Assembly: GCF_040954645.1 (NCBI RefSeq)
Contig: NC_092813.1
Coordinates: 16,160,136-16,224,135, forward strand
Reading direction: 5' to 3'
Source of the DNA: Diabrotica undecimpunctata
Taxonomy: Eukaryota; Arthropoda; Insecta; Coleoptera; Chrysomelidae
DNA: 64,000 nt
The position numbers and the translations under genes were made by a program. This document shows positions 24,601 to 35,369 of the stretch, piece by piece. How positions within the stretch are numbered: the stretch's first letter is position 1; each line of letters opens with the position of its first letter. The notes beneath the pieces are model-generated. The model ran no database searches and was not told the DNA's origin. It saw only the letters and a program-made list of their open reading frames with translations.

Positions 24601-25155
24601 TGAAAGAGAATAAATTATAATTAGCTACCATATATTATCTATTAAAACATTATTGGTCTTACCGTAACTTAGAATTGTAGAGTTAGAATATTAAAAAACT
24701 TAGCTAGTAACATAGTGGTGTTTTTTGTTACTATGTGCAAAAAAAGTTTTTTTTTAAGGTTTGAAATGTATGGTAGCTTTGAACTTGACACGTAAAGGCT
24801 TACCCAAGGTTAATCGAAAAACCCAATGTAACTACATTTAAAAGGAGGTAATTCTTTGAATTGTCGGCAATAACTAAATTTTTGATTTTTAGATAGTTTA
24901 AAAGTGAGGTTCTGTTTTAGCCAGAACGCAAGCGCTGACAACTTCATTGTTCTTATGAATCTTTATGTCGTTAAGGTTCATTGGTAAAAAACGAATGAAT
25001 TTAAATCCCAGTATAGGGAAATATTATTTTGATTTACTTTATTTAATTATATTATATTGTTCATGTATTATTGCATCTTATTGAGATGTATCTAAGAAAA
25101 GCAAGGGAATGTTATATATTTTTTTGTGTTAATGAAAATTAATTATACAGGTATG

Positions 25156-26995
25156 TTAGTTATTAATGGATATATCAGTCAAGTTAGTTATCTGTGATAT
25201 AGTATTGTTCTTGGTATCTGATTTAAGTAACAAGTGGTATATATCGCTTAGATTCTTGATGTCACTCTTCACATTAATGGAGAAATCGTTAAGGAAAATA
25301 TAAGACATTTCAATGAACTCTCTTTTAGATTTATTGTTCTCACGGTGGAGAATTGTGGTGTTAGTATAGTCCATGAGATGACCAGTGGAATGGACATGTT
25401 TGGCTAATGCACAACGGTCAGGGTGAAGTCGAGAATCACCTTTGTGTAGTGTAATACGTGATTTCAATAATTGAGATGTTTGACCGATGTAGGAATTGTT
25501 GCAAGAGAGACATGGAATGTTGTAGACAATATTACTAAGCCTATCTATGGGAGTCTTATCTTTTATCTTAGAATAAAGATTATTAATTGTTAGGGCTGAT
25601 CTACAAGCCACATTAAGTTTAATGTTGTTATTATTATTGCCAAAGCTATTTTCAACACTTTTCAGAATCCTTAACCCCGGAGTGATATCTCTGAAATATG
25701 GTAATGAAAAATATTTGTTTATAGGAGTATCCGAGACTGGGTTCCCACTTAAGACATCAGGATCAGCATTGTTAGTCGCGAAGGAAGGTGTAATATCTTC
25801 ATCATGGATAGTATTAAACAAAATCTTATTAACTAATGGTGTTGGATAAGCGTTTGAAATAAAAAGTTTCTGTAGGATTTGTAGGTTTTTTGTATGAAAT
25901 GAAGGATCTGATAGTTTTGTTACTCTATTTTTCATCTGTTTGATTAAGTTGACTTTGGTATAATTGTTATGGTATGAGTTGTAGTTAAGGTATCTACCAG
26001 AATGGGTCGGTTTTTGATACCAATCTATTTTGATGTTGTTGGTTTCCCTGATCATCCTTATGTCGAGAAAGGGGACGGACCAATTACCATCTTCCCTCTC
26101 TATAGTGAACTGGATGTAGGGGTCATAACCATTAAAAGTATTTAATAGTTCATCTACCTTGTCATTGGGTATGGCCAAAATGATATCATCAACATATTTT
26201 TTAATAAATGGAATATTAAAGGATAGTAAAGGAATGACTGAGTCTAATACATAATCCATAACGTAAGTTGCAATGATAGGAGAAATCTTAGCTCCCATAG
26301 GGGTACCGAAAGTTTGTTGATAGAATTTATCATTAAATAAGTAGTAAGTGTTGTTAAAGAGAAATTCGACGATGCTGATGAATCTGTCGTAAGACATGGA
26401 ACAACAACCTCTAATACGGTCCCAGTTGATCTCTATTGATGTCAAACATATTCCTAGATAAACATTGCTGAATAAGGATACAACGTCAAGGCTAACGAGG
26501 ACATAATTTGATGGTAGTATGTAGCCATTATATTTATTTACCATCTCAAAGGAATCTTTAATGTAATATTGACTTTCATAATTATATGCATTAGTAAGTA
26601 TGTCTGCAACAAAAGCTAAGATATTTTCAGTGGGTGTTCTAATGGAAGCTACTATGGGACGAACCGATAGTGTTGGTTTGTGGATTTTTGGCAAAGCATA
26701 AAACTTTGCCATGTTCCCATTATATGTTGTTAGTTTTTTCTTTGTGTTACGGTCAATCTCATTGGAAGAGGCTAAGGATGCGATTAATGTATTGCATTTC
26801 CTTTGCAGAGAAGAAGTGGGATTGTATGTAAGTGAAACATAAGATCTATCATTATCTATAAGAGAAGAACACAGTTGTAAGTAGTGAGTTCTTTCTAAGA
26901 TGACTGTAACATTACCTTTGTCTGCTTTTGTCACTAAGAGCTCAGGATTATATTTAAGAAATTTTTTAGTTTTATTATATAAGTTATGAAAAAAA
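25156..26995 (-). CDS. Penelope RT and GIY-YIG endonuclease, left element
   Basis: Replication enzyme of a Penelope-like element. Reverse transcriptase: TKADKGNVTVILERTHYLQL near the N-terminus, KFYALPKIHKP, VRPIVAS, LDVVSLFSNV, QQTFGTPMGAKISPIIATYV and the catalytic KKYVDDIILAI. After ~430 residues comes a GIY-YIG endonuclease: YNIPCLSCNNSYIGQTSQLL with the following Arg, CALAKHVHSTGH and a downstream Glu in FIEMSYIF. All key residues look intact. The first in-frame start is within the protein; the frame is open back to an 8-T run at ~26988, where the upstream ORF ends one base out of register. Either a +1 shift or a one-base deletion would join them. The family normally has one long ORF. 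Confidence 0.9.
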
Positions 26996-27721
26996 AGTAT
27001 TAGATGATTTAGAAGTATTCAAAATGTGATTAGTGATAATGTTAGTGGTTCTTGATCGGATTAAGTTTTGTTCTAATTCAGATGGCAATGAAGAAATTAT
27101 GTATTCTAAGTCTGCTAAAAGTGTTTTTACTTGAAAATCTTTTCCTAACTTTGGTTCGATGCTAAATTTATTTCCTAATGCCAAGAAACCTAGAATATCG
27201 TCAGGAATAGTTGTGGTAGATAAATTTTTAATCCATTTTGGATCAGTTTTAAGAACAGATTTACAACAGGACTGATATAGTGAGTTAATTTTTTTGATAT
27301 TATCTGATTTAATTGAATAAAATATTTTATTATATCTAATAGATTGAATATGTGAAAATTGCATCCAATCATATTCCGAGGTTGATCTAATGATTTCGGT
27401 TTTTTGTTCAGTGAGTGATTTTTCTAACTGTTTGAGAACTCTATGATTGGTTGCAATCTCAACATTTAAAAGTTTGCTATCTAACCTGATAATTTGTTGA
27501 CATCCGTGCAATTGCCAGAAACCATTTCTGTGAATATAGTTTTGAATAGAGGAGGTGGCATGAACAATGTGTTTTGGTGTTATACCTTTAGAACGACATG
27601 ACAATAAAAAAAGTCTCCGATTCCTTTCTTTTGCTAGTCTGACATTAGTTTTTTGGTAATCCCTGAGCAACCTCAACGCCTCAGCACCATAATTAACCCG
27701 TATGTTGTTATAGAACCCCAT
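26984..27721 (-). CDS. Penelope N-terminal ORF, left element
   Basis: The 245-residue N-terminal part of the Penelope polyprotein: MGFYNNIRVNYGAEALRLLR, then LSCRSKGITPKHIVHATSS and a long helical, Lys/Leu-rich middle. This segment precedes RT in the family and is thought to help bind RNA or DNA. It ends in NTFFS at an 8-T run, and the RT frame opens one base away. The start is the first ATG after the terminal repeat. It differs from its twin at 28415-29152 at three residues. Confidence 0.85.
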   Translation of the reverse strand: MGFYNNIRVNYGAEALRLLRDYQKTNVRLAKERNRRLFLLSCRSKGITPKHIVHATSSIQNYIHRNGFWQLHGCQQIIRLDSKLLNVEIATNHRVLKQLEKSLTEQKTEIIRSTSEYDWMQFSHIQSIRYNKIFYSIKSDNIKKINSLYQSCCKSVLKTDPKWIKNLSTTTIPDDILGFLALGNKFSIEPKLGKDFQVKTLLADLEYIISSLPSELEQNLIRSRTTNIITNHILNTSKSSNTFFS

Positions 27722-27829
27722 GTTCCTCTAAAAAGAAAAGCAATTTAATCTTTGCAGATTAGTTAAATAGTAAACTCTTAAATATTGGGGAAATCTGCAA
27801 GAAAGACTCTAATGTGTATCAATTGTTTC

Positions 27830-27874
27830 GCCGAACGTTTTCGCCAAAGAGAATTAATTTGGCTTCTTCAGGGC
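27830..27874 (-). ncRNA. Hammerhead ribozyme motif 2 (left element, 5' repeat)
   Basis: Same 45-nt sequence as motif 1, with intact core, stem I, stem II and minimal stem III, on the minus strand upstream of the N-terminal ORF. Confidence 0.75.
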
Positions 27875-28261
27875 TGAAAGAGAATAAATTATAATTAGCT
27901 ACCATATATTATCTATTAAAACATTATTGGTCTTACCGTAACTTAGAATTGTAGAGTTAGAATATTAAAAAACTTAGCTAGTAACATAGTGGTGTTTTTT
28001 GTTACTATGTGCAAAAAAAGTTTTTTTAAGGTTTGAAATGTATGGTAGCTTTGAACTTGACACGTAAAGGCTTACCCAAGGTTAATCGAAAAACCCAATG
28101 TAACTACATTTAAAAGGAGGTAACAAAAAGTAACAAAAAAACACCACTATGTTACTAGCTAAGTTTTTTAATATTCTAACTCTACAATTCTAAGTTACGG
28201 TAAGACCAATAATGTTTTAATAGATAATATATGGTAGCTAATTATAATTTATTCTCTTTCA

Positions 28262-28306
28262 GCCCTGAAGAAGCAAAATTAATTCTCTTTGGCGAAAACG
28301 TTCGGC
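28262..28306 (+). ncRNA. Hammerhead ribozyme motif 3 (right element, 5' repeat), weakened
   Basis: Core CTGAAGA and GAAA intact, but stem II reads GCA instead of GCC opposite GGC, removing one of its three pairs. Activity is likely reduced. Confidence 0.65.
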
Positions 28307-28414
28307 GAAACAATTGATACACATTAGAGTCTTTCTTGCAGATTTCCCCAATATTTAAGAGTTTACTATTTAACTAATCTGCAAAGATTAAATTTCTTTT
28401 CTTTTTAGAGGAAC

Positions 28415-29152
28415 ATGGGGTTCTATAACAACATACGGGTTAATTATGGTGCTGAGGCGTTGAGGTTGCTCAGGGATTACCAAAAAACTAATGTCAGACT
28501 AGCAAAAGAAAGGAATCGGAGACTTTTTTTATTGTCATGTCGTTCTAAAGGTATAACACCAAAACACATTGTTCATGCCACCTCCTCTGTTCAAAACTAT
28601 ATTCACAGAAATGGTTTCTGGCAATTGCACGGATGTCAACAAATTATCAGGTTAGATAGCAAACTTTTAAATGTTGAGATTGCAACCAATCATAGAGTTC
28701 TCAAACAGTTAGAAAAATCACTCACTGAACAAAAAACGGAAATCATTAGATCAATCTCGGAATATGATTGGATGCAATTTTCACATATTCAATCTATAAG
28801 ATATAATAAAATATTTTATTCAATTAAATCAGATAATATCAAAAAAATTAACTCACTATATCAGTCCTGTTGTAAATCTGTTCTTAAAACTGATCCAAAA
28901 TGGATTAAAAATTTATCTACCACAACTATTCCTGATGATATTCTAGGTTTCTTGGCATTAGGAAATAAATTTAGCATCGAACCAAAGTTAGGAAAAGATT
29001 TTCAAGTAAAAACACTTTTAGCAGACTTGGAATACATAATTTCTTCATTGCCATCTGAATTAGAACAAAACTTAATCCGATCAAGAACCATTAACATTAT
29101 CACTAATCACATTTTGAATACTTCTAAATCATCTAATACTTTTTTTTCATAA
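28415..29152 (+). CDS. Penelope N-terminal ORF, right element
   Basis: A 245-residue twin of 26984-27721 on the opposite strand, differing at three positions (SVQNY, RSISEY, SRTINI against SIQNY, RSTSEY, SRTTNI). It begins MGFYNNIRVNYG just after the 5' pseudo-LTR and ends in the same NTFFS at the same 8-T run, so the frame break is shared with the left copy. Confidence 0.85.
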   Translation: MGFYNNIRVNYGAEALRLLRDYQKTNVRLAKERNRRLFLLSCRSKGITPKHIVHATSSVQNYIHRNGFWQLHGCQQIIRLDSKLLNVEIATNHRVLKQLEKSLTEQKTEIIRSISEYDWMQFSHIQSIRYNKIFYSIKSDNIKKINSLYQSCCKSVLKTDPKWIKNLSTTTIPDDILGFLALGNKFSIEPKLGKDFQVKTLLADLEYIISSLPSELEQNLIRSRTINIITNHILNTSKSSNTFFS

Positions 29153-30983
29153 CTTATATACTAAAACTAAAAAACTTCTTAAATATAATCCTGAGCTCTT
29201 AGTGACAAAAGCAGACAAAGGTAATGTTACAGTCATCTTAGAAAGAACTCACTACTTACAACTGTGTTCTTCTCTTATAGATAATGATAGATCTTATGTT
29301 TCACTTACATCCAATCCCACTTCTTCTCTGCAAAGGAAATGCAATACATTAATCGCATCCTTAGCCTCTTCCAATGAGATTGACCGTAACACAAAGAAAA
29401 AACTAACAACATATAATGGGAACATTGCAAAGTTTTATGCTTTGCCAAAAATCCACAAACCAACACTATCGGTTCGTCCCATAGTAGCTTCCATTAGAAC
29501 ACCCACTGAAAATATCTCAGCTTTTGTTACAGACATACTTACTAATGCATATAATTATGAAAGTCAATATTACATTAAAGATTCCTTTGAGATGGTAAAT
29601 AAATATAATGGCTACATACTACCATCAAATTATGTCCTCGTTAGCCTTGACGTTGTATCCTTATTCAGCAATGTTCATCTAGGAATATGTTTGACATCAA
29701 TAGAGATCAACTGGGACCGTATTAGAGGTTGTTGTTCCATGTCTTACGACAGATTCATCAGCATCGTCGAATTTCTCTTTAACAACACTTACTTCTCATT
29801 TAATGATAAATTCTATCAACAAACTTTCGGTACCCCTATGGGAGCTAAGATTTCTCCTATCATTGCAACTTACGTTATGGATTATGTATTAGACTCAGTC
29901 ATTCCTTTACTATCCTTTAATATTCCATTTATTAAAAAATATGTTGATGATATCATTTTGGCTATACCCAATGACAAGGTAGATGAACTATTAAATACTT
30001 TTAATGGTTATGACCCCTACATCCAGTTCACTATAGAGAGGGAAGATGGTAATTGGTCCGTCCCCTTTCTCGACATAAGGATGATCAGGGAAACCAACAA
30101 CATCAAAATAGATTGGTATCAAAAACCGACCCATTCTGGTAGATACCTTAACTACAACTCATACCATAACAATTCTACCAAAGTCAACTTAATCAAACAG
30201 ATGAAAAATAGAGTAACAAAACTATCAAATCCTTCATTTCATACAAAAAACCTACAAATCCTACAGAAACTTTTTATTTCAAACGCTTATCCAACACCAT
30301 TAGTTAATAAGATTTTGTTTAATACTATCCATGATGAAGATATTACACCTTCCTTCGCGACTAACAATGCTGATCCTGATGTCTTAAGTGGGAACCCAGT
30401 CTCGGATACTCCTATAAACAAATATTTTTCATTACCATATTTCAGAGATATCACTCCGGGGTTAACAAGGATTCTGAAAAGTGTTGAAAATAGCTTTGGC
30501 AATAATAATAACAACATTAAACTTAATGTGGCTTGTAGATCAGCCCTAACAATTAATAATCTTTATTCTAAGATAAAAGATAAGACTCCCATAGATAGGC
30601 TTAGTAATATTGTCTACAACATTCCATGTCTCTCTTGCAACAATTCCTACATCGGTCAAACATCTCAATTATTGAAATCACGTATTACACTACACAAAGG
30701 TGATTCTCGACTTCACCCTGACCGTTGTGCATTAGCCAAACATGTCCATTCCACTGGTCATCTCATGGACTATACTAACACCACAATTCTCCACCGTGAG
30801 AATAATAAATCTAAAAGAGAGTTCATTGAAATGTCTTATATTTTCCTTAACGATTTCTCCATTAATGTGAAGAGTGACATCAAGAATCTAAGCGATATAT
30901 ACCACTTGTTACTTAAATCAGATACCAAGAACAATACTATATCACAGATAACTAACTTGACTGATATATCCATTAATAACTAA
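29149..30983 (+). CDS. Penelope RT and GIY-YIG endonuclease, right element
   Basis: A 593-residue twin of 25156-26995 with the same motifs (LDVVSLFSNV, GTPMGAKISP, KYVDDIILAI, CLSCNNSYIGQT). Differences by eye include SLTS/SLTY, NGNI/NGNM, NISAFVT/NILAFVA, NVHLG/NVYLG, YFSFN/YYLFN, NNST/NNYT, LSNP/LSDP and one extra residue (GLTRI against GLRI). The catalytic residues of both domains look intact. The frame is open from the 8-T run; the first ATG lies well inside the RT. Downstream (30984-31289) is the 3' untranslated region, then the 3' pseudo-LTR. Confidence 0.9.
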
Positions 30984-31537
30984 CATACCTGTATAATTAA
31001 TTTTCATTAACACAAAAAAATATATAACATTCCCTTGCTTTTCTTAGATACATCTCAATAAGATGCAATAATACATGAACAATATAATATAATTAAATAA
31101 AGTAAATCAAAATAATATTTCCCTATACTGGGATTTAAATTCATTCGTTTTTTACCAATGAACCTTAACGACATAAAGATTCATAAGAACAATGAAGTTG
31201 TCAGCGCTTGCGTTCTGGCTAAAACAGAACCTCACTTTTAAACTATCTAAAAATCAAAAATTTAGTTATTGCCGACAATTCAAAGAATTACCTCCTTTTA
31301 AATGTAGTTACATTGGGTTTTTCGATTAACCTTGGGTAAGCCTTTACGTGTCAAGTTCAAAGCTACCATACATTTCAAACCTTAAAAAAACTTTTTTTGC
31401 ACATAGTAACAAAAAACACCACTATGTTACTAGCTAAGTTTTTTTAATATTCTAACTCTACAATTCTAAGTTACGGTAAGATCAATAATGTTTTAATAGA
31501 TAATATATGGTAGCTAATTATAATTTATTCTCTTTCA

Positions 31538-31582
31538 GCCCTGAAGAAGCCAAATTAATTCTCTTTGGCGAAAACGTTTGGC
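31538..31582 (+). ncRNA. Hammerhead ribozyme motif 4 (right element, 3' repeat)
   Basis: Core and stems as in motif 1, but the cleavage-site base C17 is replaced by T (ACGTTTGGC), which hammerheads tolerate with lower activity. Confidence 0.7.
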
Positions 31583-31639
31583 GAAACAATTGATACACAT
31601 TAGAGTCTTTCTTGCAGATTTCCCCAATATTTAAGAGTT

Positions 31640-31642
<3 letters not shown>

Positions 31643-31719
<77 letters not shown>
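31643..31719. repeat. (TA)n microsatellite
   Basis: About 77 bp of TA into which the right Penelope pseudo-LTR breaks off (TTTACTAT then TATA). Confidence 0.95.
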
Positions 31720-31722
<3 letters not shown>

Positions 31723-31874
31723 ATATATCTATAAGATCTTCTTGTAGTCAATGAAGGCAGTAAAAAGGATACTTTTTTTGTATATGGCTGGTTAGAAATG
31801 ACTGAGTTGATAATAAGTTGTTCTTTGCAGCCCATGGAGCCCTTAGCGCATCCTTTCTGTTGAGGCTCTATGAT
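31720..31874 (-). pseudogene. Reverse transcriptase fragment of LINE copy B
   Basis: The minus strand encodes QQKGCAKGSMGCKEQLIINS, then VISNQPYTKK and a degraded FIDYQK-like segment, matching copy A at 19550-19730. It begins (in + coordinates) TTTAATATATCTA, just where copy B stops at 24016, and ends in (ATT)n at 31872-31895. I read it as the 5' part of copy B, separated from the rest by the 7.7-kb block 24017-31719. About 27 bp are missing near 31733. Confidence 0.75.
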
Positions 31875-31895
31875 TATTATTATTATTATATTATG

Positions 31896-32902
31896 TTGCC
31901 GACTACTGAAAGTAGCTTGAAATATAATACTCATAATTAAACGCCTGCTTCTATGATTAGAGTTAATTATTAAATCTTCGTACTGTGAACTGCTTTCTGC
32001 GAGACCCATGAAATAAACTTGATCAAATATATAAGTTTAAATCATTGATCCTATAGAACACAGTTCGGCATTGCTACGCTTCTACCCATAAATCCATTGT
32101 CCTTGTCAACGAGGAAAGTTCAATGATTTATCTCACTCCCTCAATAATTTAAATACCTGCAAAGAACTGCGTCATATCTAACCAACATCTTACATCTTCC
32201 CATTTCCATCGAACATAGTTTGAAATTGTCTCAATTAATATCCAGATAACTTTAATAAAGAAACGAAAAAATCCAATGGCATTTTCTTTCTAGCAAATAA
32301 TGCTTAAAGACACAATAATTGCTGCAGATTGATTTTACAAATTAACTGATAAAAAGATGAAGCGGGTCGAAGAGTAGCTAAAATTGGTATAAAAATGTGT
32401 AGTGTTTATGTTTATATCTTAAAAATACTGGAAATGGATCAGTTCTTGAACATATTTTCTACAGTTATAAAGATATCTATTAAATGTTGAAAATAGCTCA
32501 AAAACTTAGATATAAAAGTTACAATCATTATTTTTGCCTTATTTCAACTGCTTTAACGCGCAATAGGAACTCAATTAGATATATGAATTAGACACTGGTT
32601 CGATTTCGAGAATTAAGTGATAGAAAAACAGTAACTCACATTGGTAAAAAAAAATAATCATAAATTTGCTTTAAAAATACAGTTTTGGATCCGTTATTTG
32701 AATACATTTGTAAAATATTGAAATATCCTCTTGAATAAAAATTATATCTACAATTTAACATATTTGGTAGGAATACTATTAGTCATTGACTCCGCGTTTT
32801 GTAAACTGCTTTATTCAAGTCGCACATGTTAAACTCGATCAAATAGACGAATTCAACTGGTGTGATCTTCATAAAACAAGCCGAAAATTATATCAATGCC
32901 AT
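31896..32902. other. Flank of the TIR transposon, no gene seen
   Basis: AT-rich DNA without a supported gene. Loosely similar stretches recur: (C)TG(T)(G/A)AACTGCTTT near 31985 and 32808, followed by ACTTGATCAAAT/ACTCGATCAAAT, and ATGGATCAGTT / TGGATCCGTT near 32430 and 32685. These suggest old tandem repetition. Confidence 0.4.
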
Positions 32903-34851
32903 AATTGAAGACATGAGTTGATAAAGGTGCTATGTCCATTTTTTTCAAAAAATGACTTATTTGTATATTTGGTTACCTAAAGTCGTAATACAACCCCTGA
33001 ATAACTCAAGATTCTAAAATTGTTAATAGTAAGGATTATTTTAATTGATAAAGGTACTATGTCCTATGACTAAATACCCTTTTTTATTAGATAAAGGTGC
33101 TATGTCCATATTTAAGGATAAAAAAGTCTTTAAAGCTCAAAATGACTTAAAATCTGGCCAGGTAATGCCCTCACCACATAAGCAAGGGCATCACAAAAAT
33201 CCAAAAAAAATATCCGATGAAGTAATAAACTGCATTGAAAATCATATCAAGCAGTTTCCTTCAGAAGAATCACATTATTCTAGGACTAAAAACCCACATA
33301 AAAAATACCTTTCCCCTTTATTAAATATTAACCGACTTCATCAACTGTATATAGAGGATTGTCAAACAAAAAAGCTCGAAACTAAATATTTCGTAAAGGC
33401 CTCTTTTTACAGACATATATTTGAAACAAGGTTTAACTTATCTTTTGGTGTACCAAAAAGTGATACTTGCAGTTTATGCGATGCTGGAGAGAACTCTTTA
33501 GAGCACTCGAATAATTTTCAACTTGCTTTTGCGCAGCAGAAAGTTGACCGCGAAGCAGTAAAAATTTCCAAAGAAAAATGTTACATAACAATGGATCTTC
33601 AACAAACGATGCCTTTGCCAAAGCTATCAACGTCAAAATCTTTTTCCTTAAGACAAATGTGGCTATACAACTTTGGAGTCCACTGTTTAACCAGTTCTGG
33701 TCATAAGTCCTATTTTTTTACATGGACTGAGGATATTGCCAATAGGGGAAGTAATGAAATAGCAAGTTGTTTGCTACGATTTTGTCTGCTTCTTAAAGAA
33801 GAAAATCCCCAAATTGATCATTTAATAATTTGGTCAGATCAATGTGGGGGACAAAACAAAAACTTCTCCATTATTAACCTTTTTCAATACCTAATATTAA
33901 ATAAAATATTAAAGATCATTGACCATAAATTTCCCGAAGTTGGTCACAGTTACCTTGACTCTGACAGAGACTTTGGAAGAATAGAAAAGGTTTTAGAAAA
34001 CATCAGAATATTTATATACCAGACCAATATCGGGAAATTATTAGATCTGCGAGTACTAAACAAAGTGTATGCCTTAACATGGAACATTTTTTTTATTGCT
34101 TTGAAACTCTACCTGCAAAACTTCATTTAAACAAAAGACTCACTAATAGTCTTGACCAAAAAATAAATTTTCGAGATAAAGTGAAGTGGCTAAGAGTAAG
34201 TTGTTTTGGAAAATACTTTTACAAAACTAGTTTAGATCCGTTTACCCCATTTATGGAAGTTGACTTACAAAAAAAAGAGAACTGATAGTACAAAGTAATC
34301 AAGTTTTTTTACAAAAGTTACCTAAATGCGGTGGTTTGACTTCTGAAAAAATTTCAAATCTACAAGATCAACTTACGTTTATTCCAGCAGAGTATGAAAA
34401 GCCCTAAGAAAAAACGTAATTCATGTTAAATTTTAATGTTTCTGTGTCTTTGTTTATAAATTTTTAATGTATCTTACTTTGCTCTTGTTAATCTGCAAAT
34501 AAAATTTAATTTCCAGATTATTTAATAGTTTTTTTTATTATTTTTTTAAAATTTAAATACAACATAGGTGACATAACACCTTTCTCTACTCAAGTTTATA
34601 CCAACATCTGCATAAAATGTTGGTTGATTAAGGTGCTATGTCCATTAAAATTAAAATTACTAAAAAAGTTTAAATTCTAGAAAAACAAAAAATATTATAT
34701 AAAAAAGTACAAAACGATTCTAATCTAATAAGATATTGGTAATTTTTATAAAATTTATTAAAAAAAATATATAAGTGAAAACGCGTTTCCTTCAATTACT
34801 CAATATCTGAAAAAGTGGACATGGCACCTTTATCATCTCATGTCTTCAATT
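32903..34851. mobile_element. DNA transposon with 36-bp TIRs and subterminal repeats
   Basis: AATTGAAGACATGAG(T)TGATAAAGGTGC(T)ATGTCCA at 32903-32938 is matched in inverse orientation at 34816-34851 with two mismatches. The inner part of the TIR, TGATAAAGGTGCTATGTCCA, is repeated in direct orientation at 33046-33064, 33090-33108 and 34625-34644, like transposase-binding sites. One coding region fills the middle. No target duplication is clear; the ends are AATT-rich and the exact boundary is uncertain. At 1.95 kb this is a compact candidate autonomous element. Confidence 0.75.
33102..34407 (+). pseudogene. Candidate transposase with D-x-C-x-GQNKN motif (DUF7869-like family)
   Basis: I recognise this as a family of uncharacterised proteins that is abundant in insect genomes; the DUF name is from memory. 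Seen in order: HIKQFPSEESHYSR, FNLSFGVPKSDTCSLCD (paired cysteines), YITMDLQQTMPLPK, NRGSNEIASCLLRF, IIWSDQCGGQNKNF and EVGHSYLDSDRDFGRIEK. The acidic residues in MDLQ, WSDQCGGQNKN and DSDRDFGRIE are spaced like an RNase-H-fold D-D-D/E triad (inference). I choose ATG 33102; the frame also opens upstream through the subterminal repeats. It shifts frame at an 8-T run (~34088) and at a 7-A run (~34270), ending at 34407. Compared with the family, the N-terminus looks short. Confidence 0.65.
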
Positions 34852-35369
34852 GTCTTCTTTAGAGAAAAATTTAAGAGCTTTCTCTTTTCTGTAGGTGGAG
34901 CTCAAAGGACTCAACAAGTGCTTCAAAATTAATTCTAAGATTTGAACGGAAGCGTTTGTTCGAAGAAATCGTGGCTAAGATATGTAAAAATAATGACTTT
35001 TCTTTAAAATTACTGTTATGGATCGGTTATGATGTAGGTAAAATATGTCAACTTTAAAGATACTGTCGGATTCTATGTTTGACCAGCAAGCGAGAAATAT
35101 GTGTTTTAGGCACTAATTTATGGTGCTCGTTAAATAGTAATTATTGAAGTAAATTTAAAAGTAATTAAGTATAAAAGTCAAAGTAATTTGTATACTGAAT
35201 ATTGGAATCGTGAGTAGATAAAATATACTTTTTTCATCTATTTGAATTTAGACGTTTAAGTAAATCACTGAACTTAGTTATAAGTATTATCCAATTTCTA
35301 TGAACTGGTATCACAACGAAAGTTGTAAAACAGCACCGGTTTTAGTCGAATTTTAAATCCATTCAAAAG
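34852..35369. other. No gene; probable 5' leader of LINE 1 at the right
   Basis: AT-rich sequence. The last ~100 bases before the ATG at 35370 (ACGAAAGTTGTAAAACAGCA and onward) are probably the 5' untranslated region of the following LINE. Nothing else is recognisable. Confidence 0.45.

Larger units (their letters stand above)
27726..28412. repeat. Head-to-head pseudo-LTRs at the palindrome centre
   Basis: The left element's 5' repeat (27726-28122, minus) meets the right element's 5' repeat (~28129-28412, plus). The right copy begins only at AGTAACAAAAAA, lacking the stretch GTTAATCGAAAAACCC to AAAAGGAGGTA that its twin has, so the join is asymmetric. A few bases (CAAAAA) lie between. Confidence 0.85.
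24462..31642. mobile_element. Inverted pair of Penelope-like elements (7.2-kb palindrome)
   Basis: Two nearly identical Penelope-like elements lie head to head. The left one is on the minus strand (3' end at 24462), the right one on the plus strand (3' end at 31642), with 5' ends meeting at about 28122-28129. Each has an N-terminal ORF, a reverse transcriptase/GIY-YIG ORF and a terminal pseudo-LTR containing a hammerhead motif. The repeated terminal block occurs four times: 24462-24873 and 27726-28122 (minus), about 28129-28412 and 31290-31642 (plus). The third lacks its first ~100 bp and the fourth its last ~40 bp. The two RT ORFs differ by only about ten residues in 592, so the pair is young. 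Confidence 0.92.
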
